A DNA stretch of 64,000 nucleotides from Bacteroidota bacterium (GCA_018267215.1 JAFDYX010000015.1:1-64000), one strand, 5' to 3'; positions 54,046 to 62,419 are shown, numbered from the stretch's first letter. The notes: generated by a model from the letters alone, not told the origin. Program-made: numbers and translations.

Positions 54046-55341
54046 TCACGAATTCATTATGCTTTCAATTTCATCCGCCTCGATCGGAATGTTCTTCATC
54101 AAATCAATATTTTCTTTTTCGCCTACCCATATATTATTTTCCAGCCTGATGCCAAAGCCTTCTTCTTTGATGTAGATGCCCGGCTCGATCGTCCATACGC
54201 TGCCCACTTGTATGTTGTCGTGCATGTTGCCCACATCGTGTACATCCAGCCCCAGCATGTGCGAGGTGCCGTGATAAAAATATTTTCTAAATGCCGGATT
54301 ATCTGCGTCTTGATTTTTGATATCCGAATCGGAAATCAATTTTAATTTCTTCAATTCAGCTTCCATCAACTTTTCTATTTCTTTTTGATAATCGAAATAA
54401 ACAACTGATGGCCGGAGCATTTTGAAAGCCTCGCGCTGGATGTGCAACACAGCATTGTAAACCTCTTTTTGTCGTGCGGTAAATTTTCCGTTTACAGGAA
54501 TGGTTCGTGTTAAATCAGAATTATAGTTAGCATATTCTGCAGCCACATCGAGCAAAATCAAATCACCGGCTTTGCACTCTTGGTTATTTTCGATGTAGTG
54601 AAGCACAATATTATTTTTCCCTGAAGCGATGATGGGGCCATAAGCAAAACCTTTTGAGCCATGACGAATAAATTCGTGCACATACTCCGCTTCGATTTCA
54701 TATTCCATCACACCGGGCTTGGTAAATTTTAAAACTCTGCGAAAACCTTTTTCGGTAATGTTGCATGCTTTCTGCATCAAGTCTATTTCTTGTTTTTGTT
54801 TTACCCTGCGAAGTTGCGACATGACCGGTGCCACGCGCTGATAATGATGCAACGGATAGCGCTCCTTGCACCAATCAATAAAACGGGCATCGCGTGTCTG
54901 CACTACTACATCAGAGCGGTAATGCTCATTGGTGTTAAGGTACACATACTCCACACCACCCATGGCCATCAGGTGATGAAACAAGCTATCAAACTCCGGC
55001 AGCCACATCACCGTGTCAATGCCGGAAATAGCGCGGGCTTCTTCTTTGGTGAGCTTGTGGCCATACCACTTTTCGAGGTGTTCATTGGGTTGGCGCAAAA
55101 AAAGAATCTCGCGCTTCTTCTCTTCGCGAAAGCCAGGGCAGATTACTAAGATGCTTTCTTCCTGCTCGATGCCGGTCAGGTAAAATAAATCGCTATTCTG
55201 TTTGAAAGCCATGGTGCCATCGGCATTGGTAGGCATGGTGTCGTTGGAGTTGAAGACAGCCAGAGAACCGGGCTTTAGTTCGCTTACTAACTTTTTCCGG
55301 TTACGGATGAAAAGTTGTTTGTCAATGGGTGTGTAGCGCAT
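54046..55341 (-). CDS. Xaa-Pro aminopeptidase (M24B, aminopeptidase P-like)
   Basis: 431 residues from the ATG at 55341; an upstream Met at 55368 is an alternative. It removes N-terminal residues linked to proline. The N-terminal creatinase-like domain (IRNRKKLVSELKPGSLAVFNSND) precedes the pita-bread catalytic domain. Metal ligands appear in order: Asp in LILLDVAAEY and Asp in NSDLTRTIPV, His in HGTSHMLGLDVHDVG, Glu in TIEPGIYI and Glu in GIRLENNI. Encoded divergently from the GH29 gene, with short separation. Confidence 0.93.
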   Translation of the reverse strand: MRYTPIDKQLFIRNRKKLVSELKPGSLAVFNSNDTMPTNADGTMAFKQNSDLFYLTGIEQEESILVICPGFREEKKREILFLRQPNEHLEKWYGHKLTKEEARAISGIDTVMWLPEFDSLFHHLMAMGGVEYVYLNTNEHYRSDVVVQTRDARFIDWCKERYPLHHYQRVAPVMSQLRRVKQKQEIDLMQKACNITEKGFRRVLKFTKPGVMEYEIEAEYVHEFIRHGSKGFAYGPIIASGKNNIVLHYIENNQECKAGDLILLDVAAEYANYNSDLTRTIPVNGKFTARQKEVYNAVLHIQREAFKMLRPSVVYFDYQKEIEKLMEAELKKLKLISDSDIKNQDADNPAFRKYFYHGTSHMLGLDVHDVGNMHDNIQVGSVWTIEPGIYIKEEGFGIRLENNIWVGEKENIDLMKNIPIEADEIESIMNS

Positions 55342-55385
55342 GGCAAATTTGTATAAATTGAAATGCAATTTAACTAAAACAGTTT

Positions 55386-56774
55386 ATGAAGACATCATAC
55401 ATTATTTCTGGTTTCAGGTTTCCAGTTGTCGGTTGTTTACAATTAATTTTAAAACCTGTAACCCGTAACCTGAAATTGGCAACTCTATTCTTTTCCTTTT
55501 GGATTATTTTCTCATCTGCCGTTCAGGCTCAAACTCAATACAAGCCCACTGAAGAAAACCTGAAGAACCGCGCGTGGTTTGAGCAGGCTCGCTTTGGGCT
55601 GTTTATTCATTGGGGCGTGTATAGTGTGCTGGGCGATGGCGAGTGGGTGATGAACAACCAACAGATTCCGATCAGAGACTATGAGAAGGTTCCATTATTT
55701 TTCAACCCGACAGAATTTAATCCGGCCGAGTGGGTGCAGATGGCCAAAGAAGCCGGCATGAAATACATTACCATCACCAGCAAACACCACGATGGCTTTG
55801 CCATGTTCGATTCAAAAATTTCCGATTACAATATCGTCAAGAAAACACCTTACGGAAAAGATGTATTGAAAATGCTGGCCGATGAGTGCGCGAAGCAAGG
55901 AATTAAATTGTTTTTCTACCATTCGCAATTAGATTGGCACCACCCCGATTATTTTCCGCGCGGCTTTACAGGCGGTGCTTACACCGGCAGAGAAGAAAAA
56001 GGCGATTGGTACAAATACCTCGATTATATGGACACCCAACTGACGGAGTTGCTTACGCAATACGGGCCGGTAGCAGGTATTTGGTTTGATGGCATGTGGG
56101 ATAAAAAAGATGCCGACTGGCGATTGGCAAAAACCTACTCGCTTATCCATCAACTGCAGCCCGGTGCGTTGGTGGGCAGCAACCACCATCGCCCGCCTTA
56201 CGAGGGCGAAGATTTTCAGATGTTTGAAAAAGATTTGCCCGGCCACAACACTACCGGCTTTGCACCCGAACAAAAAATTGGCGACCTGCCCAGAGAAATC
56301 TGTGAGACGATTAACAACTCGTGGGGTTTTAATTTGAAGGACGACCACCACAAAAGCAAAAAAGAACTGGTGCAATATCTGGCGAAAGCGGCCGGCTACA
56401 ATGCCAATTTTTTATTGAATGTGGGGCCGATGCCCAACGGGAAAATCCAACCCGAGCACAAAGCCGCGCTGAAAGAAGTAGGCGGGTGGCTGAAAGTTTA
56501 TGGTGAAACAATTTATGGCACGCAAGGAGGCCCGCTCAGTGCCCGCGAGTGGGGAGTGACCACACAAAACGGAAATAAAATTTATTTGCACATCCTCAAC
56601 TGGCAGGACGAAACGTTGACGATCCCCCGCCTCAGCAAAAAGATAAAATCTGTGAAACTCTTTAAAGACAAAACCAATTTAAAGTTTATTGAAAACGAAT
56701 TAGGCGTAAGTATCCAAATCCCCAAACCGGTGCACGATGAAATAGATACTGTGGTGGAGGTGGAGGTAAAGTGA
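55386..56774 (+). CDS. Secreted alpha-L-fucosidase (GH29)
   Basis: 462 residues. The signal peptide core is at about 31-48 (LATLFFSFWIIFSSAVQA), but it is preceded by a 30-residue stretch that translates an inverted repeat (TTTCAGGTT 55412-55420 with AACCTGAAA 55467-55475). The natural start may be a TTG at codon 32. The GH29 barrel follows: GLFIHWGVYSVLGDGEWVMN, ITSKHHDGFAMFDS, YHSQLDWHHPDYF and the nucleophile Asp235 in GIWFDGMWDK. WGFN and GYNANFLLNVGP are typical later motifs. It removes terminal fucose from glycans outside the cytoplasm. Confidence 0.9.
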   Translation: MKTSYIISGFRFPVVGCLQLILKPVTRNLKLATLFFSFWIIFSSAVQAQTQYKPTEENLKNRAWFEQARFGLFIHWGVYSVLGDGEWVMNNQQIPIRDYEKVPLFFNPTEFNPAEWVQMAKEAGMKYITITSKHHDGFAMFDSKISDYNIVKKTPYGKDVLKMLADECAKQGIKLFFYHSQLDWHHPDYFPRGFTGGAYTGREEKGDWYKYLDYMDTQLTELLTQYGPVAGIWFDGMWDKKDADWRLAKTYSLIHQLQPGALVGSNHHRPPYEGEDFQMFEKDLPGHNTTGFAPEQKIGDLPREICETINNSWGFNLKDDHHKSKKELVQYLAKAAGYNANFLLNVGPMPNGKIQPEHKAALKEVGGWLKVYGETIYGTQGGPLSAREWGVTTQNGNKIYLHILNWQDETLTIPRLSKKIKSVKLFKDKTNLKFIENELGVSIQIPKPVHDEIDTVVEVEVK

Positions 56775-56873
56775 ACTTCGTCTTCATCTTTGTATTCCCA
56801 ATTAGTCCTCTATCATTTTTGTGCATCATACCCTTATTTAAAAATAAAAAGGAGGTATAAACCGAGTTCAAAA

Positions 56874-56893
56874 TATACCAATTTGTGGGGATT
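56874..56893. promoter_or_regulatory. Degenerate AATAC-N10-GTATT operator (site 5)
   Basis: The sequence runs TATAC-N10-GGATT, matching 8 of the 10 outer positions of the AATAC-N10-GTATT palindrome found four times further on. It lies exactly 21 nt before the perfect TAnnTTTG box at 56915, the same spacing as the other copies. On its own the match would be weak; position makes it noteworthy. Confidence 0.45.
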
Positions 56894-56914
56894 GTATGGA
56901 CACTGACCCGACAC

Positions 56915-56922
56915 TATATTTG
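56915..56922 (+). promoter_or_regulatory. -7 promoter box of the first two-component operon
   Basis: TATATTTG matches TAnnTTTG and lies 26 nt before the ATG at 56949. A TTG at 56892-56894 stands 20 nt upstream, in -33 position, inside the degenerate operator. Confidence 0.6.
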
Positions 56923-56948
56923 ACCACCTAACCCTAAACAATTTACAA

Positions 56949-57572
56949 ATGAGTACTAACTCCTCACCTATTGATTGGAATAAGACCGACCTAGTAACTT
57001 GTGTTGATCTTAATCACACTACACCTACTGACAAGAAAGAATTTGATGAAGTTTATCATTTTCTTTACGCCTCTCAAGCATACCAAACACTATTTGCTGT
57101 GTATGGCAAATTTGATTTTTCAGCTGAAGATATGAAGGTAAAGGGAGTTGACCTTCAACTTCTTAATTATCAAGGATTGATAAATGTTGGATTTTGTGAT
57201 GTATCTGCTTCTGACATTCCCAAAGATTCAAAAACAGGAGACTTTTTCTTTGGGATACAGGGGGGCAGCCAAATAAGAAATATGTATTTACCGGTCATAG
57301 ACTATCAAGATAATAATCAACCAACTGCCTTACAACTGAAAAAAGGCAAAGCGACACGCATCATGTTTACTCGCGTTTTATATCAAATGGACGGCTTTGA
57401 TAAGCTTGACAGTAATAAATTGCAAAAGTCTGTTTTGTTTGATACAGAGTTTTATTCTCGGACGGGAACAGAATGGTTTGCCAATGCACGGCATCCCGGC
57501 ATGACGGGAGCACCTAAGAGTGTAGTTACTAAAAGATGCTGGCAGAGCGCAGTAAATCTTATACATTACTAA
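56949..57572 (+). CDS. Protein of unknown function, encoded ahead of a histidine kinase
   Basis: 207 residues, no signal peptide or membrane helix, so probably cytoplasmic. Pattern is mixed alpha/beta: MSTNSSPIDWNKTDLVTCVD, then aromatic-rich strands (VDLQLLNYQGLINVGFCDVS, FFFGIQGGSQIRNMYLPVID). No family recognised and no catalytic motif. Its 3' end overlaps the histidine kinase reading frame by 37 nt if the kinase starts at 57536, or precedes it by 11 nt if the kinase starts at TTG 57584. Codon usage is less GC-rich than the genes upstream. The operator and -7 box suggest that it is the first gene of the operon 56949-60050. Confidence 0.55.
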   Translation: MSTNSSPIDWNKTDLVTCVDLNHTTPTDKKEFDEVYHFLYASQAYQTLFAVYGKFDFSAEDMKVKGVDLQLLNYQGLINVGFCDVSASDIPKDSKTGDFFFGIQGGSQIRNMYLPVIDYQDNNQPTALQLKKGKATRIMFTRVLYQMDGFDKLDSNKLQKSVLFDTEFYSRTGTEWFANARHPGMTGAPKSVVTKRCWQSAVNLIHY

Positions 57573-59440
57573 ATCGCAACAAGTTGAAATGGCTTCCGGT
57601 TTTTCTTTTTATTTTCTTTTGGCCGAAGCCATCCACTGCGGATATTGACAAGTACATCCGGCTAATCAACAGTTTGGAGTTTAACGAGGCAAAGCAGGAA
57701 GCCAACACAGAGCGCGACTCTTTGCTCCGTTTTGAAATGATACAACTGGCCGATATTCTGTTTTATGAAGGACAGATAGACATAAACAAATTCAGGGAAT
57801 TCTCAGAGAATACAAGCGATAAAACTGAGCTACTTATTCTTCGAACGCTAAGCCAGGGATACCTCAGTTTATTTTATGACCGGGTTAAAGGAAATGCGTA
57901 CAAAAAATTTTACAACGCCTATCAATTGGCAAAAAAATCGGAAAATACTCCGCTTATAAAAATGTGCCTGCTGGCTACCCTCAAGTACTACAGATATGAG
58001 GTGCTGCAACACAGCAATTACTATTTACCGTATCTCCAACACTTTGAAAGTCTTGAGGCTGATACAATAGACCGTTTTTGGATTACTATTTACAGAATGA
58101 TTTTCTTTACCCAAACGCTTCAACAGCCCGAAGAAGAATATTTTAAACTATCATCGGCTTTGGAAGAATTTGAGCATCGGCTGAACCCCGAAAGTCCCTT
58201 GCTGGCTTATGTTTTCTATGAGAAAGCACTTCAACTGGATATTGGCGAAAAAGTAAGTGTTGCTGTTACCTATTACCATAAAGCGATCAGACAGACAAAA
58301 GATTATCCTTTTCTTAGAAACCATCGTTTCAATGGTGCTTTGAGGTTGATGCTTATAGAGATCAAGCAAAAAAAATTTGATTCGGCCCGAATTTATTTAA
58401 GCCAAGCCCACCGGGAAGCCGATAAAGCCGATACGCTGCTTTCCAATCACACCTTGAATTTGCATGCTGCTTTTTTGATGAAGGCCGAACAGAAATACGA
58501 CAGCGCATTTCAGTTTCTTTGGAGGGCGTATTTGCAAGATTTTCAACTCGACTTTCGTACCAATACGTTGGAGATCAACCGGCTGAATGTGGTGCTCGAA
58601 ACCCGTGAAAAAGAAAATGCCAACCTGCAACTGAAACAAGACAGAGCCTGGCTGATCACCGCACTGGCCACATTAAGCCTGACGATGGTAGCCGGCTACT
58701 TTGCTTACGCTAATCAGCGATCAAAAACCAAGATACGCTTGCAGGAAAAAGAAGTACAAGCCATGAAGTTGGAGAAGCAATTGAAAGCGCAGGAAATCCA
58801 CGGAATTGATTTGATGATAGAAGGGCAGGAGAAAGAAAGACAGCGCATGGCCAACGAATTGCACGACCACTTGGGCAGTATGATGGCAACATTGAAACTG
58901 TATTTTCAAAATTTTAAAACCAAACGCGCTATTCCAGAGGCTGAACAAAATTCGCTGTTTCAAAAAACGGATGAACTGATTGACGAAGCCTATCAAAAAG
59001 TGCGCACCATGGCGCATGCACACCATGCCGGAATCAATGCACAAGACGGGCTGCTTCCGGCCATCAGAAACTTTGCTGCCAAAGTATCGTACGTCAACAA
59101 ACTTTCAATTGAAGTAGAAGAACATGGCATGGACACGCGGTTAGAGAACTCGCTCGAAATAACTACTTTCAGAATCATTCAGGAGTTGATTACCAACGTG
59201 ATCAAGTATGCCAACGCCACAGAAGTATTTATTCATTTGACGCGCCACGAAGATTCCATTAATGTGATGGTAGAAGACAACGGCATTGGTTTCGACATTA
59301 CCAAAATAAAACCAGGTGAAACCATGGGCTTGTATTCCATTCAGAAAAGAGTTGAAAACCTGGGCGGGCAAGTGACGATCGAATCCATCGCACAAAACGG
59401 AACAACTGTAATATTTGATATACCACTACAGTATGATTAG
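57536..59440 (+). CDS. Sensor histidine kinase with TPR-like periplasmic region (HisKA_3 type)
   Basis: 634 residues from the ATG at 57536, or 618 from a TTG at 57584 that starts just before the signal sequence (about 18-36). A helical, TPR-like sensor region (about 40-350) leads to one transmembrane helix (about 368-392). The NarL-partner type HisKA_3 domain follows with phosphoacceptor His443 in ANELHDHLGSMM, then an HATPase with LEITTFRIIQELITNVIKYA, EDNGIGFD and GLYSIQKRVENLGG. It should phosphorylate the NarL-type regulator encoded with an 8-nt overlap downstream. Many Bacteroidota kinases of this form use TPR repeats as sensor. Confidence 0.9.
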   Translation: MLAERSKSYTLLNRNKLKWLPVFLFIFFWPKPSTADIDKYIRLINSLEFNEAKQEANTERDSLLRFEMIQLADILFYEGQIDINKFREFSENTSDKTELLILRTLSQGYLSLFYDRVKGNAYKKFYNAYQLAKKSENTPLIKMCLLATLKYYRYEVLQHSNYYLPYLQHFESLEADTIDRFWITIYRMIFFTQTLQQPEEEYFKLSSALEEFEHRLNPESPLLAYVFYEKALQLDIGEKVSVAVTYYHKAIRQTKDYPFLRNHRFNGALRLMLIEIKQKKFDSARIYLSQAHREADKADTLLSNHTLNLHAAFLMKAEQKYDSAFQFLWRAYLQDFQLDFRTNTLEINRLNVVLETREKENANLQLKQDRAWLITALATLSLTMVAGYFAYANQRSKTKIRLQEKEVQAMKLEKQLKAQEIHGIDLMIEGQEKERQRMANELHDHLGSMMATLKLYFQNFKTKRAIPEAEQNSLFQKTDELIDEAYQKVRTMAHAHHAGINAQDGLLPAIRNFAAKVSYVNKLSIEVEEHGMDTRLENSLEITTFRIIQELITNVIKYANATEVFIHLTRHEDSINVMVEDNGIGFDITKIKPGETMGLYSIQKRVENLGGQVTIESIAQNGTTVIFDIPLQYD

Positions 59441-60050
59441 GTTAGTGATAGCCGAAGACCACAATGCGCTCATAGACGGAATCAGTTCCTTCTTGCAGTA
59501 CGAAGACGATATCCGGCTGATCGGTTTTGCCAATGATGGCAAAGCTTTGTGTGAGTTGGTAAAAAAGAAAAGACCGGATGTAGTGATCACCGATATTCGC
59601 ATGCCGATAATGGATGGCATTGAGGCCACACAACAAATTTTAAAATTTGACCCTGCTCTGAAGGTGATTGTCCTCACCATGTTTGACCAAGACGAGGCAG
59701 TCCGTCAGATGTTGAATGCCGGTGCGTGTGGCTATATTTTAAAAAACTCGGGTTTAGAGAATTTACTGCATGCCATCCGCACCGTTTATGCAGGCGGCCA
59801 CTACTACGACCCCGGAGTCAGAGTTCCTGAAATAATTGACAAGCCCAAATCAAAAGGCTTGCTCACACAGCGTCAGATAGAAATTCTAAAATTAGTGGCG
59901 TTAGGCAAAACAAATCAGGAGATTGCCGACCAACTCTTCATTGGCAAAGCCACGGTAGAAACACACCGCAAAAACATGATCCGTATTCTCAACCTGAAAG
60001 GCGCGGGCGAATTGTTGCGCTATGCCATAGAGAGCAAGTATAATTTCTAA
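59433..60050 (+). CDS. NarL/FixJ-family response regulator (RR1)
   Basis: 205 residues from the ATG at 59433, which overlaps the kinase stop by 8 nt (ATGATTAG). The receiver domain has the acidic pair in AEDHN (Glu8, Asp9), phosphoacceptor Asp54 in VITDIRMP, Thr in IVLTMFD and Lys about 104 in GYILKNSG. The LuxR-type helix-turn-helix is at about 145-195: LTQRQIEILKLVALGKTNQEIADQL and IGKATVETHRKNMIRIL. Output is most likely transcription activation. It is the cognate partner of the kinase just upstream; the AATAC-N10-GTATT palindromes near these genes are candidate targets. Confidence 0.93.
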   Translation: MIRLVIAEDHNALIDGISSFLQYEDDIRLIGFANDGKALCELVKKKRPDVVITDIRMPIMDGIEATQQILKFDPALKVIVLTMFDQDEAVRQMLNAGACGYILKNSGLENLLHAIRTVYAGGHYYDPGVRVPEIIDKPKSKGLLTQRQIEILKLVALGKTNQEIADQLFIGKATVETHRKNMIRILNLKGAGELLRYAIESKYNF

Positions 60051-60088
60051 CACGCATATAAGCCGATGGTTTCAGAATTGATCCTGAT

Positions 60089-60121
60089 ATTTCAGACTCA
60101 TTTCAGACTCATTTCAGACCC
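60089..60121 (+). repeat. Three tandem 11-bp repeats
   Basis: ATTTCAGACTC occurs at 60089-60099 and 60100-60110, and ATTTCAGACCC at 60111-60121, then a partial ATTTCATT follows. The 11-bp period places each copy on one face of the helix. It lies just beyond the RR1 stop and 33 nt before the AATAC-N10-GTATT site at 60154. It may be a protein-binding array or a simple slippage product. Confidence 0.55.
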
Positions 60122-60153
60122 ATTTCATTCCGATCGTAAGCACTTAACTTCTT

Positions 60154-60202
60154 AATACCCTTGAATGGGTATTTTCATGCACTCCTTTCCATGCTACTTT
60201 TA
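60154..60202 (+). promoter_or_regulatory. NarL-type operator (site 1) with -7 box
   Basis: Palindrome AATAC-N10-GTATT at 60154-60173 (inner heptamers TACCCTT and, on the other strand, TACCCAT, two bases apart). After exactly 21 nt stands TACTTTTA at 60195-60202, one base from the TAnnTTTG -7 consensus. It would drive the small ORF that starts at 60217. Confidence 0.6.
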
Positions 60203-60216
60203 GTTCAAGATTGCTG

Positions 60217-60360
60217 ATGAAAAAAGCCGGCCAACAGAATAAAAAACTTAACACCAGGTTTTACGCCAAGGTGCTTATACGAGAAAATTCCTCATCCAAT
60301 TCAGGTTTTTTCCTGTGGTTAATAAAACTGTCATCGTCAATCTTTGGCTTAACAAAGTAA
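60217..60360 (+). CDS. Candidate small protein, 47 residues
   Basis: ATG at 60217 opens a 47-codon frame to TAA at 60358-60360 in the 430-nt gap 60051-60480. The product is basic at its start (MKKAGQQNKKLNTRFYAKVL) with a hydrophobic stretch near 31-39 (FFLWLIKLS). It begins 15 nt after the -7-like box of operator site 1, which is the main reason to take it seriously. No homologue is known to me, and it may be non-coding. Confidence 0.3.
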   Translation: MKKAGQQNKKLNTRFYAKVLIRENSSSNSGFFLWLIKLSSSIFGLTK

Positions 60361-60403
60361 GGGTAGAACCTGTAGAAGACCGACTACGGCAGTGCATTTA
60401 AAA

Positions 60404-60452
60404 AATACTAAGAAATGAGTATTGAAAAACAATAAGACAGAGATGAAGTTTG
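60404..60452 (+). promoter_or_regulatory. NarL-type operator (site 2) with -7 box
   Basis: AATAC-N10-GTATT at 60404-60423 with inner heptamers TACTAAG and TACTCAT (reverse strand). After exactly 21 nt comes GAAGTTTG at 60445-60452, matching TAnnTTTG except for its first base. It would give a leader of about 22 nt to the gene at 60481. Confidence 0.6.
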
Positions 60453-60480
60453 AGTTAAGAAACCTAATAACCCAAGCTAT

Positions 60481-60801
60481 ATGAAGTTAGTAGCTTTTAT
60501 TTTTTTGCTGCTGCTCGGCTTTCGGAATAACCGGGGAGGCACGCAGGCCGAAGCAATAAAAATATGCGGCTATGGATATGCCATGAATATCAGCAACACC
60601 CCGGCACGGGTACAGATTTCCGAATTTTTCCGGGCACCCGATACGCACCACCGCCAATGGTCTGACGACCACGTGTGGCTCTACCGGGTTTTTCCTTCGT
60701 ATGCCTCAGCCTTGTTCGACCGCACCGCCTACATCAACTCGTACCTAAAGAAGGGCATTGTTGTGCAGCAGGGAATGCAGTTTAAAGATATGTGCAAGTA
60801 G
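60481..60801 (+). CDS. Small exported protein of unknown function
   Basis: 106 residues. A short hydrophobic segment (VAFIFLLLLGF, about 4-14) suggests a signal peptide or anchor. The rest carries two cysteines (Cys29 in IKICGYGYA and a C-terminal MCK) that could form a disulfide, and an aromatic, charged middle (FFRAPDTHHRQWSDDHVWLYRVFPSY). No family recognised. It lies 55-77 nt downstream of operator site 2 and its -7 box and 104 nt ahead of the PKD histidine kinase, so it is probably a member of this signalling regulon. Confidence 0.55.
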   Translation: MKLVAFIFLLLLGFRNNRGGTQAEAIKICGYGYAMNISNTPARVQISEFFRAPDTHHRQWSDDHVWLYRVFPSYASALFDRTAYINSYLKKGIVVQQGMQFKDMCK

Positions 60802-60881
60802 CTTTTTTAAAGGAGGCAGATGTTTAGTTGATTACTTGTAAATGAAAAAACTTAGATAGATAGGTCATTTTGGGAAGCATA

Positions 60882-60889
60882 TAGTTTTG
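60882..60889 (+). promoter_or_regulatory. -7 promoter box of the PKD histidine kinase
   Basis: TAGTTTTG is a perfect TAnnTTTG. A TTG codon at 60887 overlaps it, so translation more likely starts at GTG 60905. No AATAC-N10-GTATT site is found 21 nt upstream of this box, so the kinase may be expressed constitutively. Confidence 0.5.
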
Positions 60890-60904
60890 GCAAAACAGCA
60901 GACT

Positions 60905-62419
60905 GTGATAAAAATTAAAGTTGCCTGTATTATTATTTTTGGGCTTATCGCCTTTCATGCGTATGCACAGCTTGAAAAGAAAGAACTGGCATTGCACCTG
61001 ACTGAGCCGTTCCCTTCCATCAATCAACCCGAAACACGGTTGACAAAACCCTATCCAATAAGAAACGTGCAGGAGCTAACGGATAGTATGGTTTTTGCTG
61101 CCTTTGTTTTAACTGCAGACAGACGCACAGGAGAGGTTGTTATCAATGGATATGACGGAAAAAGGCCAAAAACCCCATTTGCTTTTATTTGGGGAGATGG
61201 CACAACATCGTATGGAAAATTTATCCAAACCCATACTTATGCCGACTGCTCTAAAAGACATTTGGTTAAAGTAGTGGCTACCCATGCTCACAACAAAAAA
61301 GATACAGCCCAAGTAACCGTTGACTGGAACTACGCCCAAGATCATCAGGCCAAAACATTAAGTGTTTGGGTAACATCCATTGACTTGTTATCGGGTGTGG
61401 TTGCCTTAGAAGGGAACGACACCCGATCACCAATGACACCCTTTTTGTTTTTGTGGGGAGATGGCACGAGCACCTCAAGTTTTTTCCCTGTCACCCACAC
61501 TTATACCAGCCATACCAAAAATTACAAAGTAGCAGTAGTAGCTAATTACAAAGACTCCCAAAGAGATACGGCACACGCTTTGGTTGATTTTGAACAACTG
61601 AACTCACGGCTTTCTCATTTGAAAATATTGGAATACGAAAATGAACTAAAGTCCAGTTTGCTGAGAGAAAAGAATCTGCAAGTTAATTTTCTATTGGTAT
61701 TGGCTTTTGTTATCCTGGCAACCGCCTACACTATTTATACATACCGCAAAAGATATCTGACAAAGATTTATGCGATAGACACCCAACAAAAACTACAGGT
61801 CGAAAAAGACAGGATTTCAAAAGACCTGCACGATAGCATCGGCTCGCAGTTAACGTCCCTGTCGCTCGGGCTTCGGGATCAGGAACGTAAAAAAATGATA
61901 AATGCCACAACCGTAATCCAAATTGAAAATGACATAAGCCAGATACGATCTGAACTGCGCGACATGATATGGACCATCAAGGAAGAAGAGATAGCTCTGG
62001 AGAATCTGGCCGATAAGTTGCGGAATATGTTTTGGCAACACCAGCAAAAAAATGAACACATCGCTTTTGAGGTGAGTGTCCTGCCAGAAATGGAAACATT
62101 AAAAATAAAAACCCACTGTGCCGTTAATTTGTTTAGAATATTACAAGAGACAACCAACAACAGCCTGAAGCACAGTAATGGCACAGCTATAAAAATAAAT
62201 ATAGACTGTGACGGCAAGGAAAGGTGGATATTTCAGGCACTAGACAATGGCACGGGTTTTAATACAGAAGCACAACACCCAAGCGATCATTACGGTTTGC
62301 AAAATATGAAAAAGCGCGCTGCCGACATAGGAGCGGTCTTAGATATCCGCTCAGACCACAACGGCACAATCACAACGATTATACTCCCTGCCAATTTTTG
62401 CAACCTCAGGTTAGCTTAA
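60905..62419 (+). CDS. Sensor histidine kinase with two periplasmic PKD-like domains
   Basis: 504 residues from GTG 60905 (a TTG at 60887 would add six residues but lies in the promoter box). A signal peptide (about 3-21, VACIIIFGLIAFHAYA) is followed by two PKD-like repeats at about 64-140 and 152-229, each ending in WGDGT...HTY. A transmembrane helix (about 261-280) leads to a HisKA_3 domain with phosphoacceptor His309 (SKDLHDSIGSQL), then an HATPase with TTNNSLKHSNG, LDNGTGF and GLQNMKKRAADIG. PKD domains usually bind glycans or proteins, so the ligand may be a polysaccharide. Partner is probably the convergent RR2. Confidence 0.85.
   Translation: MIKIKVACIIIFGLIAFHAYAQLEKKELALHLTEPFPSINQPETRLTKPYPIRNVQELTDSMVFAAFVLTADRRTGEVVINGYDGKRPKTPFAFIWGDGTTSYGKFIQTHTYADCSKRHLVKVVATHAHNKKDTAQVTVDWNYAQDHQAKTLSVWVTSIDLLSGVVALEGNDTRSPMTPFLFLWGDGTSTSSFFPVTHTYTSHTKNYKVAVVANYKDSQRDTAHALVDFEQLNSRLSHLKILEYENELKSSLLREKNLQVNFLLVLAFVILATAYTIYTYRKRYLTKIYAIDTQQKLQVEKDRISKDLHDSIGSQLTSLSLGLRDQERKKMINATTVIQIENDISQIRSELRDMIWTIKEEEIALENLADKLRNMFWQHQQKNEHIAFEVSVLPEMETLKIKTHCAVNLFRILQETTNNSLKHSNGTAIKINIDCDGKERWIFQALDNGTGFNTEAQHPSDHYGLQNMKKRAADIGAVLDIRSDHNGTITTIILPANFCNLRLA

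Noticed and set aside
60443-60484. A 13-codon frame ending in ATGA at the start of the exported 106-residue gene, as a leader peptide
   Set aside because: The candidate -7 box at 60445-60452 overlaps the frame, so it would not be transcribed from that promoter.
60887-60904. TTG at 60887 as start of the PKD histidine kinase
   Set aside because: It lies within the TAnnTTTG box at 60882-60889; GTG at 60905 directly precedes the signal peptide.
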